From: Blastococcus sp. VKM Ac-2987
Lineage (GTDB): Bacteria > Actinomycetota > Actinomycetes > Mycobacteriales > Geodermatophilaceae
Assembly: GCF_026967805.1 (NCBI RefSeq)
Contig: NZ_JAPVBG010000001.1
Coordinates: 1,302,047 to 1,366,046, forward strand
Reading direction: 5' to 3'
DNA: 64,000 bases
Positions 21,762 through 30,264 of the stretch are shown piece after piece. Below the pieces are notes generated by a model. It did no database searches. It was not told the DNA's origin and saw only the letters and a list, made by a program, of their open reading frames with translations. How positions within the stretch are numbered: the first letter of the stretch is position 1; the number at the start of each line of letters is the position of its first letter. The position numbers and the translations under genes are program-made.

Positions 21762-23231
21762 TCAGCGCAGCAGCCAGGTGTCCTTGCTGCCGTCGCCGGG
21801 GGCGCCCGGCAGGTCCGGCCCGTCCCCGGCGGCCACCCGGGTCAGGGCGAGGGGCAGGGCGGTGGTGGTCGCCCCGGCCACCGAGAACAGCCGCAGGCCC
21901 ACCGGCCGGGGGCGCAGCTCCCCGTCGACCATCGTCGGGGCCGTCGAGGGCGCCACCGGCTCCCGGGCGACGAACCGGTGCGGCGCCGCGGCGATCTCGG
22001 CGCGCAGCGCGGCCAGCTCACCCGCCGAGCAGGCCGGACCGGAGACGACGGCCCGGCCGCCGTACCCCGCCACCGACTGCACCTCGAGCTCGTGCAGCCG
22101 GTCCCGGACGGCGGCCTCCGCGGCGGGATCGGCCAGCACCCAGGTCCGCGCCGAGCCCAGCAACGACTCCTCGCCGAGGTAGAAGCGGATCAGCGCCGGC
22201 ACCCAGGCGTAGGCCGCCGCGTCGTCGGCCACCCCGTTCCCGGGCACGTTCGCGATCCCCAGCCGGCCGGCCCGCACCGCTTCGGTGAGGGCCACGTCCA
22301 GGGGCAGGCCCGGCCCGGTGGGATAGGCGCCGAGCAGCGCGTCGCCGAAGTGCCGGTAGAGGACGTCGACCGGCACCCGGCCGCCGTCCACGGCGGCCTC
22401 CACCCCGCCGTCGCTGCGCGGCCACAGGTCACCGGCCCGCACCAGCGGTGCCCCGAGGGCCTCGGCCAGCACCTGGTGCTCGAACCAGGTGCCGGCGCTC
22501 TCGCCCTGGGTGAGCACGGCGATCCGCGGCGGCCGGGACGCCGCCGGCGGCGCGGCGGCGGCGAGCGCGGCAGCCAGCAGCGCGACGGCGTCCGCCGGAT
22601 CCCGGGGCTGCCGGCCGGCGAACAGCTCCGGTACGGCCGCCCGCGCGCTCGCCCGGTCGGCCAGCGCGTACCCGATCCCCGAGGCCGCCCGCAGGTCGTC
22701 GCGCACGACCACCCAGCGGTCACCGGTCGTGCGCACCAGGTCGACCGCCGCCACCGTCGCCCGGGGCTGGCCCGGCCAGGCGCGGGCCACCGCGTCCGGA
22801 TCGCGACCGGGCGCGTGCGCCACCGCCCACTCGGGCAGCACGCCGGCCCGCACGACCTCCGGCGCGCGGTCGCTGTCGCCCCGTCGCCGCCCGGCCGGGC
22901 GGTAGGCGTCGGCGAGGAAGGCGTTGAGGGCCCGGTGCCGCTGGGCCACGCCGGCGGCCAGCACGGCCCAGGTGCCCGCGTCGACCAGCCGGGGCACCGG
23001 GTCCATGGGCACCGGGTGCACCTGCTGCCGGCCGTCCACCCAGGCCGAGACGGCGACACCGTGCTCGGCCCGCCAGGCCGCCAGGTGCCGGGCGGCGTCG
23101 GTCAGCCCGTCGGGCCCCAGCTGCTCCAGGGCAGCGATCGGCCCGGCCCATCCCGCGCGCAGCCGGCCGCCCGGACCGACGGCCTCGTCGGTGCGGGCGG
23201 TGGAGTATCCGGCGAACAGCTCCCCGTTCAC
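21762..23231 (-). CDS. circularly permuted ATP-grasp protein
   Basis: A 489-residue protein of the permuted ATP-grasp group (DUF404/DUF407, CP_ATPgrasp). Clues are AGVAQRHRALNAFLADAYRP, DLVRTTGDRWVVVRDDLRAASGIGYAL, PPRIAVLTQGESAGTWFEHQ, VDVLYRHFGDALLG and GIANVPGNGVADD, which in the family build the nucleotide site. These proteins probably form an amide or peptide bond in an unidentified peptide. They usually lie next to alpha-E and transglutaminase genes; here the partner is an S9 peptidase whose stop overlaps this GTG start by four bases (GTGA). The reaction is therefore unknown. Confidence 0.8.
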   Translation of the reverse strand: MNGELFAGYSTARTDEAVGPGGRLRAGWAGPIAALEQLGPDGLTDAARHLAAWRAEHGVAVSAWVDGRQQVHPVPMDPVPRLVDAGTWAVLAAGVAQRHRALNAFLADAYRPAGRRRGDSDRAPEVVRAGVLPEWAVAHAPGRDPDAVARAWPGQPRATVAAVDLVRTTGDRWVVVRDDLRAASGIGYALADRASARAAVPELFAGRQPRDPADAVALLAAALAAAAPPAASRPPRIAVLTQGESAGTWFEHQVLAEALGAPLVRAGDLWPRSDGGVEAAVDGGRVPVDVLYRHFGDALLGAYPTGPGLPLDVALTEAVRAGRLGIANVPGNGVADDAAAYAWVPALIRFYLGEESLLGSARTWVLADPAAEAAVRDRLHELEVQSVAGYGGRAVVSGPACSAGELAALRAEIAAAPHRFVAREPVAPSTAPTMVDGELRPRPVGLRLFSVAGATTTALPLALTRVAAGDGPDLPGAPGDGSKDTWLLR

Positions 23232-25129
23232 AGCCACCGATCGAACCAGGCGGCGAGGCGCTCGCCCAGTTCGACCAGGTGGTCGCGGCCCACGATGGCG
23301 TGCCCCTCGCCGGCGAACAGCAGCAGATCGACGCACGCACCCCGCGCCTGCAGCGCCTGGTGCGCCTGCACCGACTCGGCGACCGGCACGTTTGTGTCGC
23401 GGTCCCCGTGCGCCAGCAGCACCGGCGAGGTGAGCCGGTCCAGGGCCGTCATCGGCGAGATCGCGGCCAGCATGTCCCGGTCGGCGACGGGGTCGCCGTA
23501 CTCGGTGACCGACGCCGCGGCCATCCACGGCTCGGTGCCGGCGAAGAACGTGCGCAGGTCGCTCATCCCGGCCAGCGAGGCGCCGGCGGCGAAGAGATCC
23601 GGCCACCGGGTGAGCGCCATCAGTGTCAGGTACCCGCCGTAGGACCACCCGTGCGCGCCGACCTGCCCGGGCGCGGCGATGCCGGCGGTCACCAGCTCGT
23701 CGACCGTCGTCCGGACGTCGGCGAAGGAGGACTCGCGCGCCGGCCCGTCGTCGGAGGTCATGAAGGCGCGGCCGAACCCGCCGGAGCCGCGCACGTTGGG
23801 AGCGAAGACGGTGAGGCCCGCGGCCACCATGCTCTGCGTGATCGGCGACCAGCCGGGGCGCTCCTGCCCCTCCGGGCCGCCGTGGAAGCTCACCACCGTG
23901 CGGTTCGGGCCCCGGCTGCCCGCCGGCGTGTACAGCCAGCCCGACAGCACGACCCCGTCGGGGGCCACGTACCGGTGCAGCACGGGCTCGACCAGCCCGC
24001 GCGGGCCGGGGCGCTCCGGCGAGCAGGCCAGCGGCCGGGCGGCACCGCTGCCGTCGAGGGGCACCCACCACAGCCCGCGCGGCGCCCGCGGACCGGACAG
24101 CTCGGCGACCAGCGCGTCGGCGCCGACGGCCGGAGCCCAGCCGGTGAGCACCGGCTCGGGCAGCGGGATCCTGCGGACCACGGCGCCGTCGGAGAGGGCG
24201 TGCAGCCACAGCCGGCTGATCCCGTCGGCGTTCCAGAGCGCGAGGACGGTGCCGTCGGGGCGCACCGCGTAGCCGTCGAGGTCGGCATCCGCCCGGTACA
24301 GGACCGTGCGCCCCGGGCCGGGGACGCCGTCGTCGTCGAGGGGGACGGCGACCAGGCCGGCGCGGTCGGCGCCGGGCGGTCCCGGGAGGGCGGCGCGGAC
24401 GTGCACCGTCCGGCCGTCCGCGGAGAACCGGCCGTCCTCCGAGGCGATGCCGCCGGGGGCGTCCAGCGGGAGCACCCGGCGCTGGATCCCGGTGGCGACG
24501 TCGATGACGACCGAGTGCCGGAAGACGCGGGGACCGCGCCGGGCGAGGACGGTGCGGCGGTCGGCGGACAGCGCCGTGACGGAGAGGAAGCCGCCGGAAG
24601 CCAGCGTCCGCAGCTCGCCGGTGGCGACGTCGACCAGGACGACGTCGGCGTCGGGACCCGCGCCGTTCGCGATCGAGCAGACGTAGTGCCCCGGCCCGCT
24701 CCAGGCGCCGGGGACGACGGTCGCGCGCGGGTCCTGGCCGGCGAGCAGCCGGGCATCGGTGCCGTCGGGGCGGACGACGTGCAGCTCGGCGCAGATCGAT
24801 CCGCCGGGGCTGACGAGGTAGGCCAGCCACGCGCCGTCGGGCGACCAGGCGACGGAGACGACCTCCTGGTCGGCTCCGGAGACCTGGCGCGGGGGCGTCC
24901 GGCCGTCGAGCGTGGCCACCTCGAGGCGGGGCAGCCCCGAGCGGTCGGTGACGTAGGCGATCCGGGCGCCGTCCGGCGACGGCGCCGGGCACCAGGCGGC
25001 CGCGGCGCCGGCGACGCCGGCGATGACGCGGCGGACCGCGGCCGGCAGCGCCTCCGGCGGTGCCAGCGACTCCAGTGCGGGGAATCCCGCCGGCGCGGCC
25101 GTCCACTGGTCGGTCACCGGGCTGGCCAT
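23228..25129 (-). CDS. S9-family serine peptidase (prolyl-oligopeptidase/acylaminoacyl type)
   Basis: A 633-residue cytoplasmic peptidase. Residues about 45-370 form a beta-propeller (repeats such as VAWSPDGAWLAYLV and RFSADGRTVHVRA) that limits entry to short peptides. The C-terminal alpha/beta hydrolase has Ser496 in GWSYGG, Asp578 in HGDRDTNVP and His610 in GEGHAIV, with SFHGGPEGQERPGW as oxyanion region. GAGGAGGAGC just before the ATG is a strong ribosome site. It is translated together with the ATP-grasp gene, which suggests the pair makes or trims a small peptide. Confidence 0.9.
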   Translation of the reverse strand: MASPVTDQWTAAPAGFPALESLAPPEALPAAVRRVIAGVAGAAAAWCPAPSPDGARIAYVTDRSGLPRLEVATLDGRTPPRQVSGADQEVVSVAWSPDGAWLAYLVSPGGSICAELHVVRPDGTDARLLAGQDPRATVVPGAWSGPGHYVCSIANGAGPDADVVLVDVATGELRTLASGGFLSVTALSADRRTVLARRGPRVFRHSVVIDVATGIQRRVLPLDAPGGIASEDGRFSADGRTVHVRAALPGPPGADRAGLVAVPLDDDGVPGPGRTVLYRADADLDGYAVRPDGTVLALWNADGISRLWLHALSDGAVVRRIPLPEPVLTGWAPAVGADALVAELSGPRAPRGLWWVPLDGSGAARPLACSPERPGPRGLVEPVLHRYVAPDGVVLSGWLYTPAGSRGPNRTVVSFHGGPEGQERPGWSPITQSMVAAGLTVFAPNVRGSGGFGRAFMTSDDGPARESSFADVRTTVDELVTAGIAAPGQVGAHGWSYGGYLTLMALTRWPDLFAAGASLAGMSDLRTFFAGTEPWMAAASVTEYGDPVADRDMLAAISPMTALDRLTSPVLLAHGDRDTNVPVAESVQAHQALQARGACVDLLLFAGEGHAIVGRDHLVELGERLAAWFDRWL

Positions 25130-25373
25130 CGCTCCTCCTCGGCTCGTGTCGAGCGCTGGCGGACCCCGACTGTGCCGGGGGCGCGTTGCGGTCGTGTGTC
25201 AGGGCTGTCATCGGCGTGGAAACACCGCACCGGCACCCCCCGGCGGGGGGAGCCGGCCCGGGCACCGCGTGCGCGCCACGCCGGGCCGCCTGCGCGCGGC
25301 GCCCGCCGGACCCCGATAGCCTCGGGAACCGGGCTCTCGTCCGGGCCCGCCGCACCGGTTGCAGGAGGTCGCC

Positions 25374-26291
25374 ATGCGCACGCTGCGCCTCGTGGCGCTC
25401 TCCGACGACGGGAAGAGTCTCATCCTCACCGCGGAGGGCCCCGACGCCCCCGACGGCGGGGAGCGGTTCGAGCTCCCGATCGACGACCGCCTGCGGGCAG
25501 CCGCCCGTGGGGACGCCCGCCGCCTCACCCAGATCGACGTCGACCTCGGCACGGAGCTGCCGCCGCGGGTGATCCAGTCCCGCATCCGCTCCGGCGAGAC
25601 GCCCGAGCAGGTCGCGATCGCCACCGGCGCGCGGGTCGAGCGGATCATGCGTTTCGCGCACCCCGTGCTGCAGGAGCGCGAGCGCGTGGCCGGGCAGGCC
25701 CGCGAGGCCCGGGTCCGGCTGACCGACGGCGCACCCGGCGCGGTCCTCCAGCAGTTCATGGTCGAGCGGCTGCGGCTGATCGACACCGACATCGACGCCG
25801 TCGAGTGGGACGCCTTCCGCGGCGAGGACGGCACCTGGGTGGTCACCGGCGCGTGGCGCGCCGGCGCGAAGTCCGGCACCGCCCGGTGGAACTACGACCT
25901 GCCCTCCCGCACCGTCACGCCGGCCGACGCCGCGACGACCGACTTCAGCGAGGGCACCCGCCTGGTCCGGGTGGTCCCCGAGGTGCCCGCCGGCCTGCCG
26001 TCGCCGCTCCCCCGCAGCCGCCCGGTCGCGGTGGTCCGGGCGCCCGAGCCGGCTCCCGAGCCCGCCCCCGCCCTCCCGGCGGAGGAGGACGCGCTCGTGC
26101 GCGACGTGCACGCACCCGACGGCTCGCCCGAGGACGACGAGGCGATGACCGCGCTGCTGGACGAGGTCGCCGAGCACGACACGGTCGTGCTCGGCCGGGG
26201 CGGCGGCGACGGCTCCGACGACGACGAGGACCCGCGCGCCCGGATCCCGGCGTGGGAGGACATCGTGTTCGGGGTCCGCCGCAACCGCTGA
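25374..26291 (+). CDS. sepH: septation protein SepH (DUF3071)
   Basis: A 305-residue actinobacterial cell-division protein that binds FtsZ and helps Z-ring assembly. The N-terminal DUF3071 domain starts MRTLRLVALSDDGKSLIL and has a helix-turn-helix-like part TPEQVAIATGARVERIMRFA near 78-97. A middle VEWDAFRGEDGTWVVTGAW follows, then an acidic, Pro/Ala-rich disordered tail ending IPAWEDIVFGVRRNR, the short conserved C-terminal motif. GCAGGAGG ahead of ATG25374 fixes the start; a TAGCCT -10 lies at 25317-25322, giving a leader of about 45 bases. Confidence 0.93.
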   Translation: MRTLRLVALSDDGKSLILTAEGPDAPDGGERFELPIDDRLRAAARGDARRLTQIDVDLGTELPPRVIQSRIRSGETPEQVAIATGARVERIMRFAHPVLQERERVAGQAREARVRLTDGAPGAVLQQFMVERLRLIDTDIDAVEWDAFRGEDGTWVVTGAWRAGAKSGTARWNYDLPSRTVTPADAATTDFSEGTRLVRVVPEVPAGLPSPLPRSRPVAVVRAPEPAPEPAPALPAEEDALVRDVHAPDGSPEDDEAMTALLDEVAEHDTVVLGRGGGDGSDDDEDPRARIPAWEDIVFGVRRNR

Positions 26292-26361
26292 CGGTCGCAC
26301 CGCGGAGGCCGACAGCCGGGTCCGGGTGGAACACCTCGCCGGGCTGGGTAGTTGACCAGGC

Positions 26362-26835
26362 ATGAGTGCTTCGGTGTCGATGCCGCTGGGCGGCGTGCAG
26401 GTCGGGTCCTACGACAGCTACGAGCGGGCGCAGGCGGCGGTCGACCACCTGTCCGACGAGAAGTTCGCGGTCGAGAACGTGACCATCATCGGCACGGACC
26501 TGCGGATGATCGAGACGGTCACCGGCCGGCTGACCATGGGCCGGGCGGTCGCCGCCGGCGCGGCCGCCGGCGCCTGGTGGGGTCTGTTCGTCGGTCTGCT
26601 GCTGGGCATCTTCGCCCCCGACGGCAGCAACTGGATCGGCTCGGTCCTCACCGGCCTGCTGATCGGTCTGGCGTTCGGCGCGGCCTTCGGCGGGATGGGC
26701 TACGCCGCCACCCGTGGCCGGCGCGACTTCACCAGCACCAACAAGATCACCGCGAGCCGCTACGACGTGATGTGCCACCCGTCCCACGCCGAGGAGGCCC
26801 GGGCCATGCTGGCCCGTTTCTCCCTGCGCGGCTGA
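26362..26835 (+). CDS. general stress protein, YflT-like membrane protein
   Basis: A 157-residue protein. Residues 13-60 carry the YflT/GSP17M domain (VGSYDSYERAQAAVDHLSDE, then NVTIIGTDLRMIETVTGR). Two Gly/Ala-rich membrane helices follow (AAAGAWWGLFVGLLLGIFA and LTGLLIGLAFGAAFGGMG), linked by a short loop. The C-terminal region SRYDVMCHPSHAEEARAML returns to the cytoplasm. Relatives are induced by heat or stress; what they do is unknown. It stands alone between SepH and a bidirectional terminator. Confidence 0.8.
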   Translation: MSASVSMPLGGVQVGSYDSYERAQAAVDHLSDEKFAVENVTIIGTDLRMIETVTGRLTMGRAVAAGAAAGAWWGLFVGLLLGIFAPDGSNWIGSVLTGLLIGLAFGAAFGGMGYAATRGRRDFTSTNKITASRYDVMCHPSHAEEARAMLARFSLRG

Positions 26836-26840
26836 CCCGA

Positions 26841-26878
26841 CTTTCCGCGGAGGGGCTCCTCGCACTCTCCGCGGAAAG
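26841..26878. terminator. bidirectional hairpin terminator
   Basis: CTTTCCGCGGAG at 26841-26852 is a perfect inverted repeat of CTCCGCGGAAAG at 26867-26878, with a 14-base loop. It fills the 45-bp space between the convergent stress-protein and methyltransferase genes, and each arm ends in a short A/T run, so it can work in both directions. Confidence 0.75.
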
Positions 26879-26880
26879 GC

Positions 26881-27687
26881 TCAGCGGAGCGAGGCGAAGG
26901 CGACCGCCGCCGCGGCGGCGACGCCCAGGGAGTCCACGCCGGCGCGCATCGGGATGCGCGCCCGCACCCGCGCCGCCTGCTGCGCCTCCGGGGTGAGCCC
27001 CGGGCCCTCGGCACCCAGCAGCACCGCCGTCCGCGGGTGCGCACGCGGGTCGACGTCGGCCAGGTCGATCGCGTCTGCCGCGGGCGTGAGCGCCACCGTC
27101 GTGTACCCCGCGTCGTGCACCCGGTCGAGGTCGGCCGGCCAGTCGGGCAGGACGGCGAACGGCAACGCGAGGACGTGCCCCATCGAGACCCGTACCGAGC
27201 GCCGGTAGAACGGGTCCGCGCAGCGCGGGTCGAGCAGCAGCCCGTCGATCCCCAGCGCCAGCGCCGACCGCGCGATCGAGCCGAGGTTCTCCGCGTCGTT
27301 GAGCGCCTCGAGGACGGCGAGCCGGCGGGGCGCCGCGGGATCCGGACCGGCCAGCAGCTCGTCGAGGTCCGCGGGCGGCTGCCGGTCGGCCGACGCGATC
27401 ACCCCGCGGGTGAGCCGGAAGCCGATCACCTCCGACAGCACCCACTTGTCCGCCTCGTAGGCGGGGACCCCCTCCGGCAGGTCCAGCGCGGCCACCCGCC
27501 CCGGCACCCCGAAGACCGCGCGCACCCGGTACGGCGAGGCCAGCAGCCGCTGCACGGCGGGGACGCCCTCGACGATGACCGGCCCGCCCCACCGGGGGGT
27601 GCCCTCCGGCCGGTCACCGGCCTTGAGGTCGCGGAAGTCGGCCACCCGCTCGTCGTGCGGATCGGTGATGACGACGGGAGCGGGCAT
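26881..27687 (-). CDS. TrmH/SpoU-family RNA methyltransferase
   Basis: A 268-residue 2'-O-ribose methyltransferase of rRNA or tRNA. After an N-terminal RNA-binding part the SPOUT knot begins near residue 120: LEALNDAENLGSIARSALAL (motif 1, with catalytic Arg), AVLLGAEGPGLTPE (motif 2) and VDSLGVAAAAAVAFASL (motif 3). Motif 3 normally reads SLNVAxAxAV; here the Asn is Gly. Start ATG27687 is preceded by CAGAAT seven bases away, consistent with a leaderless message. In mycobacteria a similar gene sits near sepH and serC. Confidence 0.88.
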   Translation of the reverse strand: MPAPVVITDPHDERVADFRDLKAGDRPEGTPRWGGPVIVEGVPAVQRLLASPYRVRAVFGVPGRVAALDLPEGVPAYEADKWVLSEVIGFRLTRGVIASADRQPPADLDELLAGPDPAAPRRLAVLEALNDAENLGSIARSALALGIDGLLLDPRCADPFYRRSVRVSMGHVLALPFAVLPDWPADLDRVHDAGYTTVALTPAADAIDLADVDPRAHPRTAVLLGAEGPGLTPEAQQAARVRARIPMRAGVDSLGVAAAAAVAFASLR

Positions 27688-27741
27688 GCCGCCGATTCTG
27701 CCGGGTGGGCGCCGACGGTTCGCCGCCCCCAGGATCGAGCC

Positions 27742-28695
27742 GTGGCTCCCGACAACGCTCCCGTGACCGTCATCGGCGCCGGCATCGCCGGCCTCGCCTG
27801 CGCCCGCGCCCTCCAGGACGCCGGCCGCGACGTCGAGGTGCTGGACCGGGGGCGGGCTCCGGGCGGGCGGCTGTCCTCGCGCACGGTGCGCGGCCGCCCG
27901 GTCGACCTCGGCGCCTCCTACCTCACCGCCGGCGACGGCTCCCCGTTCGCCGCCGTGGTGGCCGACTGGGTCGACCGCGGGCTGGCCCGCCCCTGGACGG
28001 ACACCTTCGCGGTGATCGGCCCCGAGGGGGACCGGGAGCGCAAGTCCGGGCCGCTGCGGTACGGGACCCCGCGCGGGTCGCGCAGCCTGGCCGCCGACCT
28101 CGCCACCGGGCTGACGGTCCGCACGGGGACGACCGTGCGGGAGGTGACCGCCGGCCCTGCCGTCGACGGGCGCGCGGTGCCGGCCGCCGTCCTCGCGATG
28201 CCGGGACCCCAGGCCGCGCGGCTGCTCGACCCGGCCGGCCCGGCGGGGCACCTGGCGGCCGCGGAGACGTGGCAGCCGGCCCTGGCGGTGGTCCTCGGCT
28301 GGGCCGGGCGGCGGTGGCCGGCCGACCTGCACGGCGCCTTCGTGCACGACGACCCGGCCGTGGAGTGGATCGCCGACGACGGCGACCGCCGCGGCGACGC
28401 CGCACCCGTGCTGGTCGCGCACACGACGGCCGGGTTGGCCGCCGGGCACCTGGAGGACCCCGCGGCCGCCGTGCCGGCCGTGGTGGCGGCCGTGCGGTCC
28501 GCCCTCGGCATCGACGGGGACCCCGACTGGACGGAGGTCCACCGCTGGACGTTCGCCCGGCCGGCAGCTCCGCGGGACGAGCCGTTCGGCCTGGTCGACG
28601 GGATCGGCCTCTGCGGGGACGGCTGGCACGCCCCCGCGAAGGTCGAGAGCGCCTGGTCCTCCGGCGCCGCACTGGGCCGTGCACTGGTCCGTTGA
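27742..28695 (+). CDS. FAD-dependent oxidoreductase (renalase/amine-oxidase-like)
   Basis: A 317-residue flavoprotein. The dinucleotide fold is VTVIGAGIAGLACARALQDA, followed by VLDRGRAPGGRLSSRT (FAD ribose and GGR motif) and LGASYLTAGDG, the order found in renalase-like NAD(P)/FAD proteins. The C-terminal GLVDGIGLCGDGWHAPAKVE contacts the flavin. GTG27742 starts it; CAGGAT six bases upstream may be the -10 of a leaderless message. Its stop TGA lies inside the -35 box of the next operon. The substrate is unknown. Confidence 0.8.
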   Translation: MAPDNAPVTVIGAGIAGLACARALQDAGRDVEVLDRGRAPGGRLSSRTVRGRPVDLGASYLTAGDGSPFAAVVADWVDRGLARPWTDTFAVIGPEGDRERKSGPLRYGTPRGSRSLAADLATGLTVRTGTTVREVTAGPAVDGRAVPAAVLAMPGPQAARLLDPAGPAGHLAAAETWQPALAVVLGWAGRRWPADLHGAFVHDDPAVEWIADDGDRRGDAAPVLVAHTTAGLAAGHLEDPAAAVPAVVAAVRSALGIDGDPDWTEVHRWTFARPAAPRDEPFGLVDGIGLCGDGWHAPAKVESAWSSGAALGRALVR

Positions 28696-28743
28696 CGGGG
28701 GAAATGAACTCATCTAGCGTTGAGTTCATCAGCCGTTGAGTTC
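28692..28743 (+). promoter_or_regulatory. promoter with TetR-type operator of the ABC/TetR operon
   Basis: TTGACG (28692-28697), a 17-base spacer and TAGCGT (28715-28720) form a near-consensus promoter. TGAACTCA (28705-28712) and TGAGTTCA (28721-28728) are perfect inverted half-sites flanking the -10, and a third copy TGAGTTC lies at 28737-28743. A dimeric repressor here would block RNA polymerase. The TetR protein encoded as the third gene of the operon is the obvious ligand. Confidence 0.8.
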
Positions 28744-28756
28744 TGGAGGGCGCGTC

Positions 28757-29476
28757 ATGGACGCCGTCACCGTCACCGATCTCGTCATCGACCGGGGCCG
28801 CCGTCGCGTGCTCCCCGGGCTGTCGTTCACCGTCCCGGCCGGGCAGGTCACCGGCCTGCTCGGCCCCAGCGGCAGCGGGAAGACCACCCTGATGCGCGCC
28901 CTCGTCGGCGTGCAGCGCATCCGCTCCGGCACCGTCACGGTGCTCGGCGAGCCGGCCGGCTCCCCCGGGTTGCGCTCCCGCGTCGGCTACGTCACCCAGG
29001 CGCCGAGCGTCTACCCCGACCTCACCGTGCGGGAGAACGCCCGGCACTTCGCCGCCCTCTACGGGGCCGGCGCCCGCGAGGCGGATGCGGCCGTCGCCGG
29101 CGTCGGACTGGCCGACGCCGCCGGCCAGCTGGTCGCCGACCTCTCCGGCGGCCAGAAGGGGCGCGTCTCCCTGGCCTGCGCCCTGGTGGGGAGCCCCGAG
29201 GTGCTGGTCCTCGACGAGCCGACGGTCGGGCTCGATCCCGTGCTGCGCGTCGAGCTGTGGGAGAGGTTCCACGCACTCGCCGCGGCCGGGACGACGCTGA
29301 TCGTCTCCAGCCACGTGATGGACGAGGCGGGCCGGTGCGACCGGCTCCTCCTGCTCCGCGACGGCGAGCTCATCGCCGATTCCACGCCGGCGCAGCTCCG
29401 CGCCGACGGCCGTTCAGAGGACCTCGAGGAAGCGTTCCTCAACGTCGTCCGCGCCCGTGAGGAGGTCGCGGCGTGA
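28757..29476 (+). CDS. ABC transporter ATP-binding protein (drug-export type)
   Basis: A 239-residue ATPase, first gene of a three-gene operon. Walker A is GPSGSGKTTLMRAL, the Q-loop GYVTQAPSVYPDLTV, the signature LSGGQKGRVSLACAL, Walker B VLVLDEPTVGLDP, and the H-loop SSHVMDEA. ATG28757 has GGAGGG seven bases before it and was preferred over a longer in-frame start at 28736, which overlaps the operator. It ends in a GTGA overlap with the permease. The substrate is probably a toxic small molecule sensed by the TetR protein. Confidence 0.92.
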   Translation: MDAVTVTDLVIDRGRRRVLPGLSFTVPAGQVTGLLGPSGSGKTTLMRALVGVQRIRSGTVTVLGEPAGSPGLRSRVGYVTQAPSVYPDLTVRENARHFAALYGAGAREADAAVAGVGLADAAGQLVADLSGGQKGRVSLACALVGSPEVLVLDEPTVGLDPVLRVELWERFHALAAAGTTLIVSSHVMDEAGRCDRLLLLRDGELIADSTPAQLRADGRSEDLEEAFLNVVRAREEVAA

Positions 29477-30264
29477 CCGCGATCCTGGACCGCCCGGCCC
29501 CCACCCACCTGAGCCCCCGGCTCACCGCCGCCACCGCCGGCCGGGTGCTCCGCCAGCTGCGGCACGACCACCGCACCATCGCGATGATGCTGGTGCTGCC
29601 GAGCGCGCTGCTGGGCCTGCTGTACCTGCTGTGGAAGGACGTCCCCACGCTCCCCGGCCAGGCCGGCATCTTCGACCGGGTCGGGCTCACGATGCTCGGG
29701 ATCTTCCCGTTCGTGGTGATGTTCCTGGTGACCAGCATCGCGATGCTGCGGGAGCGCACCTCGGGCACCCTCGAGCGGCTGCTGACCACCCCTCTGGCTC
29801 GGCTGGACCTGCTGCTGGGCTACGGGGCGGCCTTCGGCCTCGCGGCGGCGCTGCAGGCCGTGGTCACCGTCACGGTCGCGACGACGCTCTACGACCTCGA
29901 CGTGACCGGTTCGACCTGGCTGGTCGTGCTCATCGCCGTCGCCGACGCGGTGCTGGGCGTGGCGCTGGGGCTGCTGGCCAGCGCGTTCGCCCGCAGCGAG
30001 TTCCAGGCGGTGCAGTTCATGCCGGTGGTCGTGCTGCCGCAGTTCTTCCTGTGCGGGCTGCTGGTCCCCCGCGAGCAGATGGCCGGCTGGCTGCAGGCGG
30101 TCAGCGACGTCCTGCCGCTCACCTACGCCGTCGAGGCCCTGCAGGAGGTCGGGCGGTCGGCCGAGGCGACGGGCACGATGTGGGCCGACGTCGGGATCGT
30201 GTCCGGCGTCGCCCTGCTCGCCCTCGCCCTGGCGGCGGCGACCCTGCGGAGGAGGACAGCCTGA
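29473..30264 (+). CDS. ABC-2 type transporter permease
   Basis: A 263-residue permease with six membrane helices, beginning after RQLRHDHRTIAMMLVLPSAL. The segment MLRERTSGTLERLLTTPLARLDLLLGY is the conserved coupling element of DrrB/NodJ-type ABC-2 permeases, and LPQFFLCGLLVPREQMAGWLQ is the usual late loop. It pairs with the ATPase encoded immediately upstream (four-base GTGA overlap) to form a half-size exporter in the cytoplasmic membrane. Its stop overlaps the CTG start proposed for the TetR gene. Confidence 0.92.
   Translation: MTAILDRPAPTHLSPRLTAATAGRVLRQLRHDHRTIAMMLVLPSALLGLLYLLWKDVPTLPGQAGIFDRVGLTMLGIFPFVVMFLVTSIAMLRERTSGTLERLLTTPLARLDLLLGYGAAFGLAAALQAVVTVTVATTLYDLDVTGSTWLVVLIAVADAVLGVALGLLASAFARSEFQAVQFMPVVVLPQFFLCGLLVPREQMAGWLQAVSDVLPLTYAVEALQEVGRSAEATGTMWADVGIVSGVALLALALAAATLRRRTA

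Noticed and set aside
21762-26363. A minus-strand frame open for more than 1500 codons
   Set aside because: It joins the true ATP-grasp frame to shadow sequence opposite the S9 peptidase and SepH genes. At this GC content stop codons are rare in wrong frames; the upstream half has no protein signature.
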